Assembly (NCBI RefSeq): GCF_902832845.1
Contig: NZ_CADFDB010000004.1
Span: 372,001 to 436,000, forward strand
Direction of reading: 5' to 3'
Length of the DNA stretch: 64,000 nt
From: Burkholderia metallica
GTDB taxonomy: Bacteria; Pseudomonadota; Gammaproteobacteria; Burkholderiales; Burkholderiaceae
The position numbers and the translations under genes are program-made. Shown here one piece after another: positions 36,078-44,682 of the stretch; position 1 is the stretch's first letter; every line of letters starts with the position of its first letter. The notes under the pieces were generated by a model that searched no databases, had not been told where the DNA came from, and saw nothing but the letters and a program-made list of their open reading frames with translations.

Positions 36078-37113
36078 TGCGCCGGTCTGCGTGTTCGGCG
36101 CGGGCGCCGTCGGCTGCTATCTCGGCGGCCGGCTCGCGGCGGCCGGCACGGGCGTGACGCTCGTCGGCCGTGCGCGAATCGGCGACGCGATCGGCCGGCA
36201 CGGGTTGACGCTGACCGACCAGCGCGGTTATCGCGCGACGCTCGCGCCGGCCGGCGTCGTGTTTGCCACCGATCCGGCGGCCGCGGCCACCGCGCGGCTC
36301 GTGCTCGTGACGGCGAAATCGGCCGCGACGCGCGAGGCCGCCGCGCAGCTTGCCGGCGTGCTGCGGCCGGGCACGGTCGTGATCAGCTTCCAGAACGGCC
36401 TGCACAACGCCGACGCGCTGCGTGAAGCGCTGCCGCAGGCCACCGTGCTGGCCGGCATGGTGCCGTTCAACGTGATCGAGCGCGCGCCCGGCGCGTTTCA
36501 CCAGGGCTCGGCCGGCATGCTGGCGGCCGACGCGTCACCGGCGCTGCAGCCGTTCGCCGGTGCCTTCGCGCGTGCCGGGCTGCCGCTCGCGTTGCACCGC
36601 GACATGCGGGCCGTCCAGTGGGCGAAGCTGCTGCTCAACCTGAACAATGCGGTGAACGCGCTCGCGAACCTGCCGCTGCGCGACGAACTCGCGCAACGTG
36701 CGTACCGGCGCTGCGTCGCGCTTGCGCAGCGTGAGGCGCTGCACTGGCTGACGCGCGCTGCCATCCGGCCGGCGCGGCTGACGCCGTTGCCGGCCGCGTG
36801 GATTCCGGCCGTGCTCGATCTGCCCGATCCCGCGTTTCGCGTGCTCGGCGGCCGGATGCTCGCGATCGATCCGCTCGCGCGTTCGTCGATGTCCGACGAT
36901 CTCGCGGCGCGGCGAGCGACGGAAGTCGAATGGATCAACGGCGAGGTCGTGCGGCTGGCCGCGCGCTTCGGCGCGCAGGCACCCGTCAATGCGCGGCTGT
37001 GCGCGCTCGTGCACGACGCGGAACGCGCGGCGGCGCGCCCGGCCTGGCGCGGCGATGGGCTGTGGGCCGAACTGACCGCGCAGGCGCCCGCGGGCGACGT
37101 GCGGGCCGCATAG
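36070..37113 (+). CDS. 2-dehydropantoate 2-reductase family protein
   Basis: The 347-residue protein has the PanE/ApbA fold: NADP-binding VCVFGAGAVGCYLGGRLAAAG at the start, VTAKSAATREAA, SFQNGLHNADAL and VQWAKLLLNLNNAVNAL, which contains the catalytic Lys region. The C-terminal helical domain has RATEVEWINGEVVRLAARFGAQAPVNARL. It could make pantoate for CoA synthesis or act on another 2-keto acid; paralogues are common, so I give no symbol. Its start lies inside the preceding gene, so the two are cotranscribed. Confidence 0.88.
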   Translation: MSDAPVCVFGAGAVGCYLGGRLAAAGTGVTLVGRARIGDAIGRHGLTLTDQRGYRATLAPAGVVFATDPAAAATARLVLVTAKSAATREAAAQLAGVLRPGTVVISFQNGLHNADALREALPQATVLAGMVPFNVIERAPGAFHQGSAGMLAADASPALQPFAGAFARAGLPLALHRDMRAVQWAKLLLNLNNAVNALANLPLRDELAQRAYRRCVALAQREALHWLTRAAIRPARLTPLPAAWIPAVLDLPDPAFRVLGGRMLAIDPLARSSMSDDLAARRATEVEWINGEVVRLAARFGAQAPVNARLCALVHDAERAAARPAWRGDGLWAELTAQAPAGDVRAA

Positions 37114-37216
37114 CGGGCGGCGCAGCCCGTCGCGCGGAGCGTGCGCGAACCCGCACGGGGCGAGCAGCGGCTAAGATGCGGAGTGCGTCATACGACGCCT
37201 ATGCGGAGCCGTCATC

Positions 37217-37786
37217 ATGGTGGATCGCCCGACTTTCGATGCCTACGACGCGCAGGCCGCGCCCGACGGCATGTACGCGCTGCTGGAGCAGCACTTCTCG
37301 CCGGGGCCGACCGCGGATATCGGCTGCGGAGCCGGGCGCGATACGGCCTGGCTCGCGTCGCGCGGCTTCGACGTGCGCGGCTACGACGCGAGCGCCACGC
37401 TGCTCGACGAGGCGCGGCGCTGCCATCCCGACCTCACTTTCGAGCTGGCCGTGCTGCCCGCGCTGGCCGGCGTGCCGTCCGGCGCGTTTCGCAACGTGCT
37501 GTGCGAAACGGTCGTCATGCATCTCGAACAGGCCGACGCGGCGGCGGCCGCCGCGCGGCTGGTCGAACTGCTGATGCCGGGCGGCACGTTGTACCTGAGC
37601 TGGCGGGTAGCCGGAAACGGCGCGTTGCGCGACGAGCGCGGCCGCCTTTACACGCCGCTGGATGCGGCGCGGATGCGCGCGGCGCTCGGCGCCGGCGTGC
37701 AGGTGATCGACGAGCACGAGGTCGTCAGCGCGTCGTCCGGCAAGCACGTCCACCGGCTGATCGTACGCAAGGCCGCCGCCGCATGA
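37217..37786 (+). CDS. Class I SAM-dependent methyltransferase
   Basis: The 189-residue protein has the class I methyltransferase motif I ADIGCGAGRDTAWLASRGFDVRGYDAS (about residues 33-59), an acidic motif II/III region (VLCETVVMHLEQADAAAAAARL) and LLMPGGTLYLSWRV as motif post-III. The short length suggests a small-molecule methyltransferase. The substrate cannot be assigned. No ribosome binding site is strong at ATG 37217. It converges on the EAL-domain gene. Confidence 0.85.
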   Translation: MVDRPTFDAYDAQAAPDGMYALLEQHFSPGPTADIGCGAGRDTAWLASRGFDVRGYDASATLLDEARRCHPDLTFELAVLPALAGVPSGAFRNVLCETVVMHLEQADAAAAAARLVELLMPGGTLYLSWRVAGNGALRDERGRLYTPLDAARMRAALGAGVQVIDEHEVVSASSGKHVHRLIVRKAAAA

Positions 37787-37805
37787 CGGCGGCGCGGCGG
37801 CGCGC

Positions 37806-39080
37806 TCACTCGCGGTTGAGCGCCGCTTCCCAGTTGATGTCGACGCAGAGCACCTGCATGCCGGTGGCGACCGGCGCGGCGATCGACGCGGTCACGCACA
37901 GGTGCGCCTCGTTGATCGACAGGTAGGGCGGCGTCAGGTGCACGCGGCCCGGCGCGCGCATCGCGTCGATGAAGTACGGGCGCCGTTCCCAGCTCGCGCC
38001 TTCGGAGTGCAGCAGCGGCCGGAAGCGCTTGGCGCGCTGCGAGACGCTGCCGCGCGCGAGCACGTTGTCGCCGATCTGGCGCCCCGACGCGTCGAGCAGG
38101 AAGCAGCGCGCGGTCTCGGGCAGCCCGAGTACGACGGCCGCTGCATCGGTGAGCGGTTCGCCCGCACCGAGTTTCCGGCTCGCTTCCTCGAGCGCCGCGA
38201 CGTACGGCGCCAGCCGCAGCGCCTGCGTGCGCTCGCGCTTCGCGACGCGCAGCCGCAACGCGGCCGACAGCGTATCCATGCAGCCCGCGGCAGCCTGCGG
38301 CTGCACCGGGTCGACGCTCGGCCCCGCGAAATACTGGCCCTGCACGAAATCGACGTCGCATTCCAGCGCGATCAGCGCGTCGCGCTCGGTCGCGAGCCCG
38401 CCCATCAGGACGAGCTGGCCGGATTCGTGCAGCAGCGACACGAGCCCCGGCAGCACGCGTTCGAGATGCGAGTGCTCGCTCGCCTGCGCGAGAATGCCGC
38501 GGTCGAGCGTGACGATGTCGGGATGCAGGTGCCACACGCGGTCGATGTTCGAATGCTTCGCGCCGAACCCGACCAGCGCGATCAGGAAGCCGGCCTTGCG
38601 CAGCCCGTCGACGATCGCCGCGTAGCGCGGCGTCTCGCCGCCCGCCTGCTCGGGCACTTCGAGCACCACGCGGTGCGGCGGCAGCCCGAGCGCCTTCAGG
38701 TTCGCGAGCAGCGCGTCGCTGTAGACGGTGTCCATCAGCGCGGCCGGATGCAGGCTCAGGAAGAGCCATTCGTCATGGCTGTCGAACGCATGGAAGTTGC
38801 CGAGATGCAGCGATTCGGCGAGCCGGCCGAGCTCGAGCAGGTCGCCGCGCCGCGCCGCCTGCGTGAACACCTCGTGCGACGCCACCTGGCGGCTTTCCTC
38901 GTCGTGCGCACGCAGCGACGCGTGATAGCCGATCGCCCGGCGGTGCGACACCGAGAAAACGGGCTGGAACACGCTGAAGACGGTGTAGCCGCCGTACAGC
39001 ACGGTGCGCCGGTTCCCGTCGTCGCCGGCGACGGGGCGGGGCGGCTGAAAGCCGGGGGGATCGATGTCGATCATGCTCAT
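37806..39080 (-). CDS. Degenerate EAL-domain protein with C-terminal sensor-like domain
   Basis: Residues about 35-265 form an EAL domain and 275-424 a PDC/YkuI_C-like region. The catalytic signature is lost: the EAL tripeptide position reads HAS (IGYHASLRA), the metal-binding DDFGTGYSS loop reads LVGFGAKHS and the EGVE-type loop reads GGLATERD. The structural parts VLEVPE, VTLDRGI and FVQGQYFAGP remain. It is therefore unlikely to hydrolyse cyclic di-GMP and may bind it or a protein partner. The ATG at 39080 has a second ATG two codons on. A TATTCT hexamer about 35 nt upstream is a possible -10 element. Confidence 0.88.
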   Translation of the reverse strand: MSMIDIDPPGFQPPRPVAGDDGNRRTVLYGGYTVFSVFQPVFSVSHRRAIGYHASLRAHDEESRQVASHEVFTQAARRGDLLELGRLAESLHLGNFHAFDSHDEWLFLSLHPAALMDTVYSDALLANLKALGLPPHRVVLEVPEQAGGETPRYAAIVDGLRKAGFLIALVGFGAKHSNIDRVWHLHPDIVTLDRGILAQASEHSHLERVLPGLVSLLHESGQLVLMGGLATERDALIALECDVDFVQGQYFAGPSVDPVQPQAAAGCMDTLSAALRLRVAKRERTQALRLAPYVAALEEASRKLGAGEPLTDAAAVVLGLPETARCFLLDASGRQIGDNVLARGSVSQRAKRFRPLLHSEGASWERRPYFIDAMRAPGRVHLTPPYLSINEAHLCVTASIAAPVATGMQVLCVDINWEAALNRE

Positions 39081-39281
39081 GATGTCGGCCGAAGGAAGAC
39101 TGCCAGTTTACCTAGAGAATAGGTCAGCAAGAAGCGTGCACGGCATCGTACGCCGTGCGGCGGCGCGTCGCGCTCGGGCCGCCGGCGCCGCGACCGGTGC
39201 GGCAGCCGATACCGCGGCCGCATCGCGGGGCGCACTGCACCGCAATGGTGCGCGCCGACCCGGTTCGGCGCGCGTGCCGCA

Positions 39282-40718
39282 TCACGTACGCTCGGACGGG
39301 TCGGTCTTGCGCGCGGTGCTCCGGATCTCGGGCGCGAGCTGCGCGAAGATCCACGCGGAAGCCGCCGTGATGATCCCGACGCAGAGGAACGTCGCATGGA
39401 ACGCCGGCAGCGTGTTGCTCGGCGTCACGGTGCGCAGCATGCCCGTGAACGTCGCGAGCAGCGCGCCCGCGACCGTGACGCCGAGGCTCATCGACAGCAT
39501 CTGCACGAGCGAGAACAGGCTGTTGCCGCTGCTCGCGCCGCCCGTGCCGAGATCCTTCAGCGTCAGCGTGTTCATCGCGGTGAACTGCATCGAGTTGAAG
39601 CCGCCGAACAGCGCGAGATGCACGACCTTCACCCAGACGGGCACCGTGTCGCGCATCAGCGCGAAGCTCGCCATCATCACGCCGACCATGATCGTGTTCG
39701 CGAGCAGCACCTTGCGATAGCCGTGCCGCGTGATCAGGCGCGTGATAATCCGCTTCGAGAACATCCCGGCCGCCGCCACCGGCAGCATCATCAGCCCGGC
39801 CTCGAACGCCGAGTAGCCGAGGCTCACCTGCAGCAGCAGCGGGATCAGGTACGGCATCGCGCCGCTGCCGATCCGCGCGAACAGGTTGCCGAGCAGCCCG
39901 ACGCTGAACGTGTGGATCCTGAACAGTTCGAGCGAGAAGATCGGCTGCGGCGCGCGCACCGCGTACAGCCCGTACGCGACGAAGCACGCGAGGCTCAGGA
40001 TCAGCAGCACGAGCACGGCCGCGTGCTGCATGCCGAGATCGGCGAGCCCGTCGAGCGACAGCGAGATCGCGACCATGCCGATCGTCAGCAGCAGATAGCC
40101 CTTCAGGTCGAAGCGGCCGACGGCCGGGTTGCGCGCATCGGGCATCGAATAGAAGGTCGCGATGCAGCCGGCGACGCCGACCGGCACGTTGATCAGGAAA
40201 ATCCAGTGCCACGACGCGATCTTCACGAGCCAGCCGCCGAGCGTCGGCCCGATCAGCGGGCCGATCAGGCCGGGGATCGCGACGAACGACAGCGCGGGCA
40301 GGTAGCGTTCGGCCGGGAACGTGCGCAACACCGCGAGCCGTCCGACCGGCAGCAGCATCGCGCCGCCGACGCCCTGCACGACGCGGAACGCGACGAGCTG
40401 CGTCAGCGTATGCGCGTTCGCGCACAGCAGCGAGCCGAGCGAGAACACCAGGATCGCGCTGAAGAACACGCGCCGCGTGCCGAACGTATCGGCGAGCCAG
40501 CCCGATACGGGGATCATTACCGCCATCGTCAGCGAGTACGCGATCACGACCGACTGCATCCGCAGCGGCGATTCGCCGAGGCTCGCGGCCATCGACGGCA
40601 GCGCGGTGTTGACGATCGTCGAGTCGAGCGTCTGCATGAAGAAGCCCGTTGCGACGAGCCAGAGCATCACGGTGAGGTTTTTTTCGCCGGGGGCGGCGGC
40701 AGGCGGGCGCTGGAACAT
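39282..40718 (-). CDS. DHA2 family MFS transporter (EmrB/QacA-like)
   Basis: The 478-residue protein has about 14 membrane helices. It has the DHA2 motifs LVATGFFMQTLDSTIVNTALPSMAASLG (motif D1), SGWLADTFGTRRVFFSAI (motif A), RVVQGVGGAMLLPVGRLAVLRTF and the motif C region VAIPGLIGPLIGPTLGGWL. It is a proton-coupled drug exporter by family; the substrate is unknown. I chose ATG 40718 because a minus-strand TACAAT (40751-40756) would place the transcript start about 26 nt upstream; an ATG at 40772 is the alternative. Confidence 0.93.
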   Translation of the reverse strand: MFQRPPAAAPGEKNLTVMLWLVATGFFMQTLDSTIVNTALPSMAASLGESPLRMQSVVIAYSLTMAVMIPVSGWLADTFGTRRVFFSAILVFSLGSLLCANAHTLTQLVAFRVVQGVGGAMLLPVGRLAVLRTFPAERYLPALSFVAIPGLIGPLIGPTLGGWLVKIASWHWIFLINVPVGVAGCIATFYSMPDARNPAVGRFDLKGYLLLTIGMVAISLSLDGLADLGMQHAAVLVLLILSLACFVAYGLYAVRAPQPIFSLELFRIHTFSVGLLGNLFARIGSGAMPYLIPLLLQVSLGYSAFEAGLMMLPVAAAGMFSKRIITRLITRHGYRKVLLANTIMVGVMMASFALMRDTVPVWVKVVHLALFGGFNSMQFTAMNTLTLKDLGTGGASSGNSLFSLVQMLSMSLGVTVAGALLATFTGMLRTVTPSNTLPAFHATFLCVGIITAASAWIFAQLAPEIRSTARKTDPSERT

Positions 40719-40925
40719 GAGGGCGGGGGCGGTGGCGCGGGACAGCCGACATTGTAGGGAAAGCCATCGCATCGTGCCGGTTCGGCGCGAAGCCCGGCAG
40801 GCCGGCGCCCGTCCTCGTCGAATGACCAGTACAGTTCGGTCGAAAGTGTCTGCAACCGTATCTGTCCGTGTGCTGCCGCTGTCCGGAATACTGGTGCCAT
40901 CGGACCCGTGCGACAGGAGGCTGCG
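40719..40925. promoter_or_regulatory. Divergent regulatory region between MFS and DUF2917 genes
   Basis: This 207-bp region contains repeated half-sites: CCAGTACAG at about 40826-40834, GTATCTGTC at about 40858-40866 and ATACTGG at about 40888-40894. They resemble the ACTGG/ATCTGT elements recognised by MocR-type GntR regulators. No such regulator is in the window. The functional reading is inference. Confidence 0.3.
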
Positions 40926-41249
40926 ATGCGCGAACTGCGAATTTACGTGATCGACGGCGACGAGCCGGCCGGTCGGTGGCGGATCGTCGATCGCACCGCG
41001 CTGGAGGTGGCCGACGGCGAGGTGTGGGTGACGATCGAGGGCCGGCCCGACGATCACTGGCTCGGCGCCGGGGATTCGCTGACGCTTGCGCCCGGCATGC
41101 GCGTCTGGGTCAGCGCCGTGGCGCAGGGCGCGACGTTCACGTTCGGTCCGCTCGAGGTGCCGGCCACGCGTGCCGCGCACGCATGGTGGCGGCCGCTCGT
41201 CGCGTGGCGCGACGGCCGGCGTCACGCGCCCGCATCGCTGCCGACGTAG
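40926..41249 (+). CDS. DUF2917 domain-containing protein
   Basis: The 107-residue protein matches DUF2917, a small family in Burkholderia and relatives: a core of ALEVADGEVWVTIEGRPDDHWLGAGDSLTLAPGMRVWVSAV that looks like a cupin-like half barrel. The function is unknown. AGGAGG lies 6 nt upstream of ATG 40926, which decides the start. It is divergent from the DHA2 exporter. Confidence 0.85.
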   Translation: MRELRIYVIDGDEPAGRWRIVDRTALEVADGEVWVTIEGRPDDHWLGAGDSLTLAPGMRVWVSAVAQGATFTFGPLEVPATRAAHAWWRPLVAWRDGRRHAPASLPT

Positions 41250-41430
41250 TGATCGGGGCCGGATCGGCTTTCCGTTCGTTCGCGGATCGTTCGAACGCAG
41301 GTGCGATCCGGCATGCGGCTTTCGGCGATTCGCGCGATCGACATGATTCGCGCGCGGCTTCGTCGCGTGCGGGTCGAGCGAACGCCCGGTCGACCCGCAC
41401 ATTCACGATTGCTCGCGACGGTCGCGACTC

Positions 41431-41447
41431 CTAGACTCGATCTAGTC
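41431..41447. promoter_or_regulatory. Inverted repeat before CoA-transferase gene (candidate operator)
   Basis: CTAGA (41431-41435) and TCTAG (41441-41445) form a perfect inverted repeat around CTCGA, and the neighbouring AGACT/AGTCT pair extends the dyad. It lies 21-37 bp before the start at 41468. Operators of HutC-type GntR regulators often contain GTCTAGAC-like cores, and such a regulator gene lies just downstream. The link is inference. Confidence 0.4.
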
Positions 41448-41467
41448 TCCCCACCGCCCGTTTCGCC

Positions 41468-42859
41468 ATGACACCCGAACTCGCGTTGACGCATCTGTGG
41501 AAGCTCGCACGCGGCGACCCCGGCGCGCTGGCCCGCGCGACCGTGACGGGGCACGACCCGACGTTGCCGTCGACCTTCCGGGTCGGCACGCTCGCCGCGG
41601 CGACGATCGCGGCGGCCGGGCTCGCGGCGGCCGAATGCCACCGGCTTCGCACGGGTGTCGCGCAATCGGTCGACGTCTCGGTGCGCGACGCGCTCGTCGC
41701 GTTCCGCAGCGAACGCTACCTGCGTGTGAACGACGGCCCGCCGCCGGCGCTGCGTCATTCGGTGACGGGCTTCTACGACACGCGCGACGGCCGCTGGATC
41801 CAGTTGCACGCGAACTTCCCGCATCACCTGCACGGGATCCTCGACGTACTCGGCTGCGATGCGCAGCGCGACGACGTCGCCTCGGCGATCCGTACGCGGG
41901 ACGGCGCGGCGCTCGAGACCGCGCTGGCCGACGCCGGGCTGTGCGCCGCATTGATCAGAACACCTGACGAGTGGGCGGCGCACGAGCAGGCGCGCGCGAT
42001 CGCGGCGCTGCCGCTGTTCGAGGTCGAGCGGATCGGCGCTGCGCCGCGCGAGCCGATCGGCCGCGGCGAAGCCGGCCACGCGCTCGCCGGTGTGCGCGTG
42101 CTCGATCTCACGCGCATCATCGCGGGGCCGGTCGCGGGCCGCACGCTGGCGTCGTACGGCGCGCATACGCTGCTCGTCAATGCCCCGCACCTGCCGAACA
42201 TTGCGCCGCTCGTGATCGACAACGGGCGCGGCAAGCGTTCGACCTGGATCGACCTGCGCGATGCGGCCGGCGTCGATACGCTGCACGCACTCGTACGCGA
42301 TGCGGACGTGTTCGTGCAGTCGTATCGCCCCGGCGCGCTCGCGGCGCGCGGCTTCGGGCCGCAAGACCTGGCGGCGCTCAGGCCAGGCATCGTGTACGTG
42401 TCGATCTCGGCCTACGGGCATGCGGGGCCGTGGGCGCAGCGGCGCGGCTTCGACAGCCTCATGCAGTCGGCGAGCGGGATCGCGTGGCAGGAACAGCAGG
42501 CCGCGCATGCGCATGCGCCGGGCCACCTGCCGTGCCAGGCGCTCGATCATGCAACGGGTTATCTGGCGGCGTTCGGCGCGATGATCGCACTCGCGCGGCG
42601 CTCGCGCGAAGGGGGAAGCTGGCACGTGCGCGTGTCGCTCGCGCAGACGGGGCGCTGGCTGCAGTCGTTCGGCATCCTGCCGGACGGCCTGCGGGCGCCC
42701 GATTTCGCGCTCGCGGACGTGCGCGACCGCATGGAGCGCATCGCGTCGCCGTTCGGCACACTCGACGCGGTGCTGCCGGCCGAGCGGCTGTCGGCGACTC
42801 CGCCGTCGCTTGCGCGAGCGCCCGTGCCGCCCGGCACCGACGACGCGCGCTGGCTGTGA
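41468..42859 (+). CDS. CaiB/BaiF-type CoA-transferase, two-part
   Basis: The 463-residue protein is a family III CoA-transferase with an unusual order. The usual N-terminal block LAGVRVLDLTRIIAGPVAGRTLASYGA begins only at about residue 207. It is followed by GRGKRSTWIDLRD, YVSISAYGHAGPWAQRRGFDSLMQSASGI (with the catalytic Asp) and DHATGYLAAFGAMIAL. The first 200 residues resemble the central part of the same family (SVDVSVRDAL, TGFYDTRDGRWIQLHANFPHH, ALPLFEVERIG). It probably moves CoA between carboxylic acids. No ribosome binding site is evident. A GntR-type regulator gene converges on it 20 bp away. Confidence 0.87.
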   Translation: MTPELALTHLWKLARGDPGALARATVTGHDPTLPSTFRVGTLAAATIAAAGLAAAECHRLRTGVAQSVDVSVRDALVAFRSERYLRVNDGPPPALRHSVTGFYDTRDGRWIQLHANFPHHLHGILDVLGCDAQRDDVASAIRTRDGAALETALADAGLCAALIRTPDEWAAHEQARAIAALPLFEVERIGAAPREPIGRGEAGHALAGVRVLDLTRIIAGPVAGRTLASYGAHTLLVNAPHLPNIAPLVIDNGRGKRSTWIDLRDAAGVDTLHALVRDADVFVQSYRPGALAARGFGPQDLAALRPGIVYVSISAYGHAGPWAQRRGFDSLMQSASGIAWQEQQAAHAHAPGHLPCQALDHATGYLAAFGAMIALARRSREGGSWHVRVSLAQTGRWLQSFGILPDGLRAPDFALADVRDRMERIASPFGTLDAVLPAERLSATPPSLARAPVPPGTDDARWL

Positions 42860-42879
42860 GCGCCGCCGGTGCGGCACAG

Positions 42880-43626
42880 TTACTTGCGCAGTTCGACGAC
42901 GAAGTCGTAGTAGTCGTTGCGGCAGTAGGTATCGGTCAGTTCGATGGCCCGCTGGTCCGACGTATAGCCGATCCGCGTGATCAGCAGCAGCGCGTCGTGC
43001 GGGGCGATGCCCATCTGTTCGGCGATCTCGTCGGTCGCGTTGACCGCGCGGAAATGCTGCAGCGCGCGCACGATCGGCGTGCCGCGCGCTTCGAGATAGC
43101 TGTACAGCGAGCCGGCGATCGCCTGCGGATCGGGAATCAGCGTCGCGGGGAACGTCGAGTTCTCGACGGCCATCACGATGCCGTCGGCGAGGCGCAGGCG
43201 TTTCAGGCGCGTGACCGACGCGGCCGGCGACAGCCCGAGCTGGATCACTTCGTCTCGGTTCGCCGGCTGGATCTCGCGCGCGAGCCATTGCGAGCTCGGC
43301 TTGAAGCCGCGCCGCTCGAGCATTTCGCTGAAGCTCGACAGCCGCGACAGCGGATCCTCGTAGCGCGGCTGGATGAAGTTGCCGGCGCCCTGCGTGCGGC
43401 GAATCAGCCCCTGTTCGACGAGCAGCGCGATCGCCTTGCGCGCGGTGATGCGCGATACGCCGAGCGCGTCGGACAGCACGCGCTCGGACGGCAACGCTTC
43501 GCCGGCCGTCCAGCGGTTGTCGTGGATCGCGTCGCCGAGCTTGCGGGCGAGCTGCAGGTAGAGCGGCGTGTCGTTGTCGGGGTCGGGGCGCAGGTCCTGC
43601 CAGCGGTCGTCCGTGGATGCCTTCAT
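42880..43626 (-). CDS. GntR family regulator with UTRA domain (HutC type)
   Basis: The 248-residue protein has an N-terminal GntR winged helix (PLYLQLARKLGDAIHDNRWTAGEALPSERVLSDALGVSRITARKAIALLVEQGLIRR, about 20-76) and a C-terminal UTRA effector domain (about 95-240), ending in IELTDTYCRNDYYDFVVEL. This ending is typical of HutC/NagR/FrlR-like proteins that sense sugars, sugar phosphates or histidine intermediates. The effector is unknown. It is divergent from the aldo/keto reductase and convergent with the CoA-transferase, either of which could be its target. Confidence 0.93.
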   Translation of the reverse strand: MKASTDDRWQDLRPDPDNDTPLYLQLARKLGDAIHDNRWTAGEALPSERVLSDALGVSRITARKAIALLVEQGLIRRTQGAGNFIQPRYEDPLSRLSSFSEMLERRGFKPSSQWLAREIQPANRDEVIQLGLSPAASVTRLKRLRLADGIVMAVENSTFPATLIPDPQAIAGSLYSYLEARGTPIVRALQHFRAVNATDEIAEQMGIAPHDALLLITRIGYTSDQRAIELTDTYCRNDYYDFVVELRK

Positions 43627-43792
43627 GGAATGGGTATCGATCAGGTTGCGGCCATTCTAAGTCATCGCGTCGCGCCGTTATAGCCGGTTTTTGCCGTGCA
43701 ATAGGTGAATCGCGTGCCGATTGACTACACTGATGCGTCGTATTCCCTGCCAGGGCCGCGGTGCGCGGCCACGAATCCGCAACGAGGAACGC

Positions 43793-44638
43793 ATGACAGA
43801 CACGATCGCCACGGTCGTCCTGCCGGACGGCGAGACGATTCCGAAGCTGGGGCTCGGCACGTGGGAAATGGGCGAGCGCCCGGCCCGGCGCGCGGACGAG
43901 ATCGCCGCGCTGCGCGAAGGTATCTCGCTCGGGATGACGCTCGTCGATACGGCCGAGATGTACGGCGACGGCGCGACAGAAGAACTGGTCGGCGACGCGC
44001 TCGCGGGCCTGCGCGACGACGTGTTCCTCGTCAGCAAGGTCTATCCGCACCATGCGAGCCGGCGCGGCGTCGTCGCGGCGTGCGAAGCGAGCCTCAAGCG
44101 CCTGCGCACCGATCGCGTCGACCTGTACCTGCTGCACTGGCGCGGCTCGGTGCCGCTCGCCGAAACGGTGGAGGGTTTCGAGGCGTTGCAGCGCGCGGGC
44201 AAGATTCGCCACTGGGGCGTCAGCAACTTCGATACGGCCGACATGGCCGAGCTCGTCGACGAAGCCGGCGGCGGCGCGTGCGCGACCAACCAGATCCTGT
44301 ACAACATCGCGCGACGCGGCCCGGAATTCGACTTGCTGCCGTGGCTGGCCGATCACCGGATGCCGGCGATGGCCTACAGCCCGGTCGATCACGGGCGGCT
44401 GCCGAAGCATTCGCCGCTCGACGAGATCGCCCGGCAGCGCGGCGTGTCGGTGATGCGCGTCGCGCTTGCGTGGGTGCTGGCCCGGCCCGGGGTGTTCGCG
44501 ATCCCGAAGGCGTCGCGGCTCGAACACGTGCGCGACAATCGCGCGGCGCTCGACCTGGTGCTGACCGACGACGAGCACGCGCAGCTCGACGCGTATTTCC
44601 GCCCGCCGCGCAGCAAGCGCGCGCTCGAAATGCTCTGA
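43793..44638 (+). CDS. Aldo/keto reductase
   Basis: The 281-residue protein is an AKR of the short bacterial type. The catalytic tetrad is visible: Asp in TLVDTAEMYGDG, Tyr of the same block, Lys in FLVSKVYPHHASRRG and His in YLLHWRGSVPL. NADPH binding is indicated by IPKASRLEHVRDN near the C-terminus. It reduces aldehydes or ketones of unknown identity. AGGAA precedes ATG 43793. TTGACT at about 43720 is a possible -35 element. Its divergent GntR neighbour is a candidate regulator. Confidence 0.93.
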   Translation: MTDTIATVVLPDGETIPKLGLGTWEMGERPARRADEIAALREGISLGMTLVDTAEMYGDGATEELVGDALAGLRDDVFLVSKVYPHHASRRGVVAACEASLKRLRTDRVDLYLLHWRGSVPLAETVEGFEALQRAGKIRHWGVSNFDTADMAELVDEAGGGACATNQILYNIARRGPEFDLLPWLADHRMPAMAYSPVDHGRLPKHSPLDEIARQRGVSVMRVALAWVLARPGVFAIPKASRLEHVRDNRAALDLVLTDDEHAQLDAYFRPPRSKRALEML

Positions 44639-44682
44639 ATGCGCCGAAGGGTGCCGCGCCGCGGGAAGCGCGCGGCGCGTGC

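Noticed and set aside
40718-41402. Long upstream extension of the MFS transporter frame
   Set aside because: Family similarity begins near the ATG at 40718, and a -10-like hexamer lies inside the extension; the extension also overlaps the DUF2917 gene.
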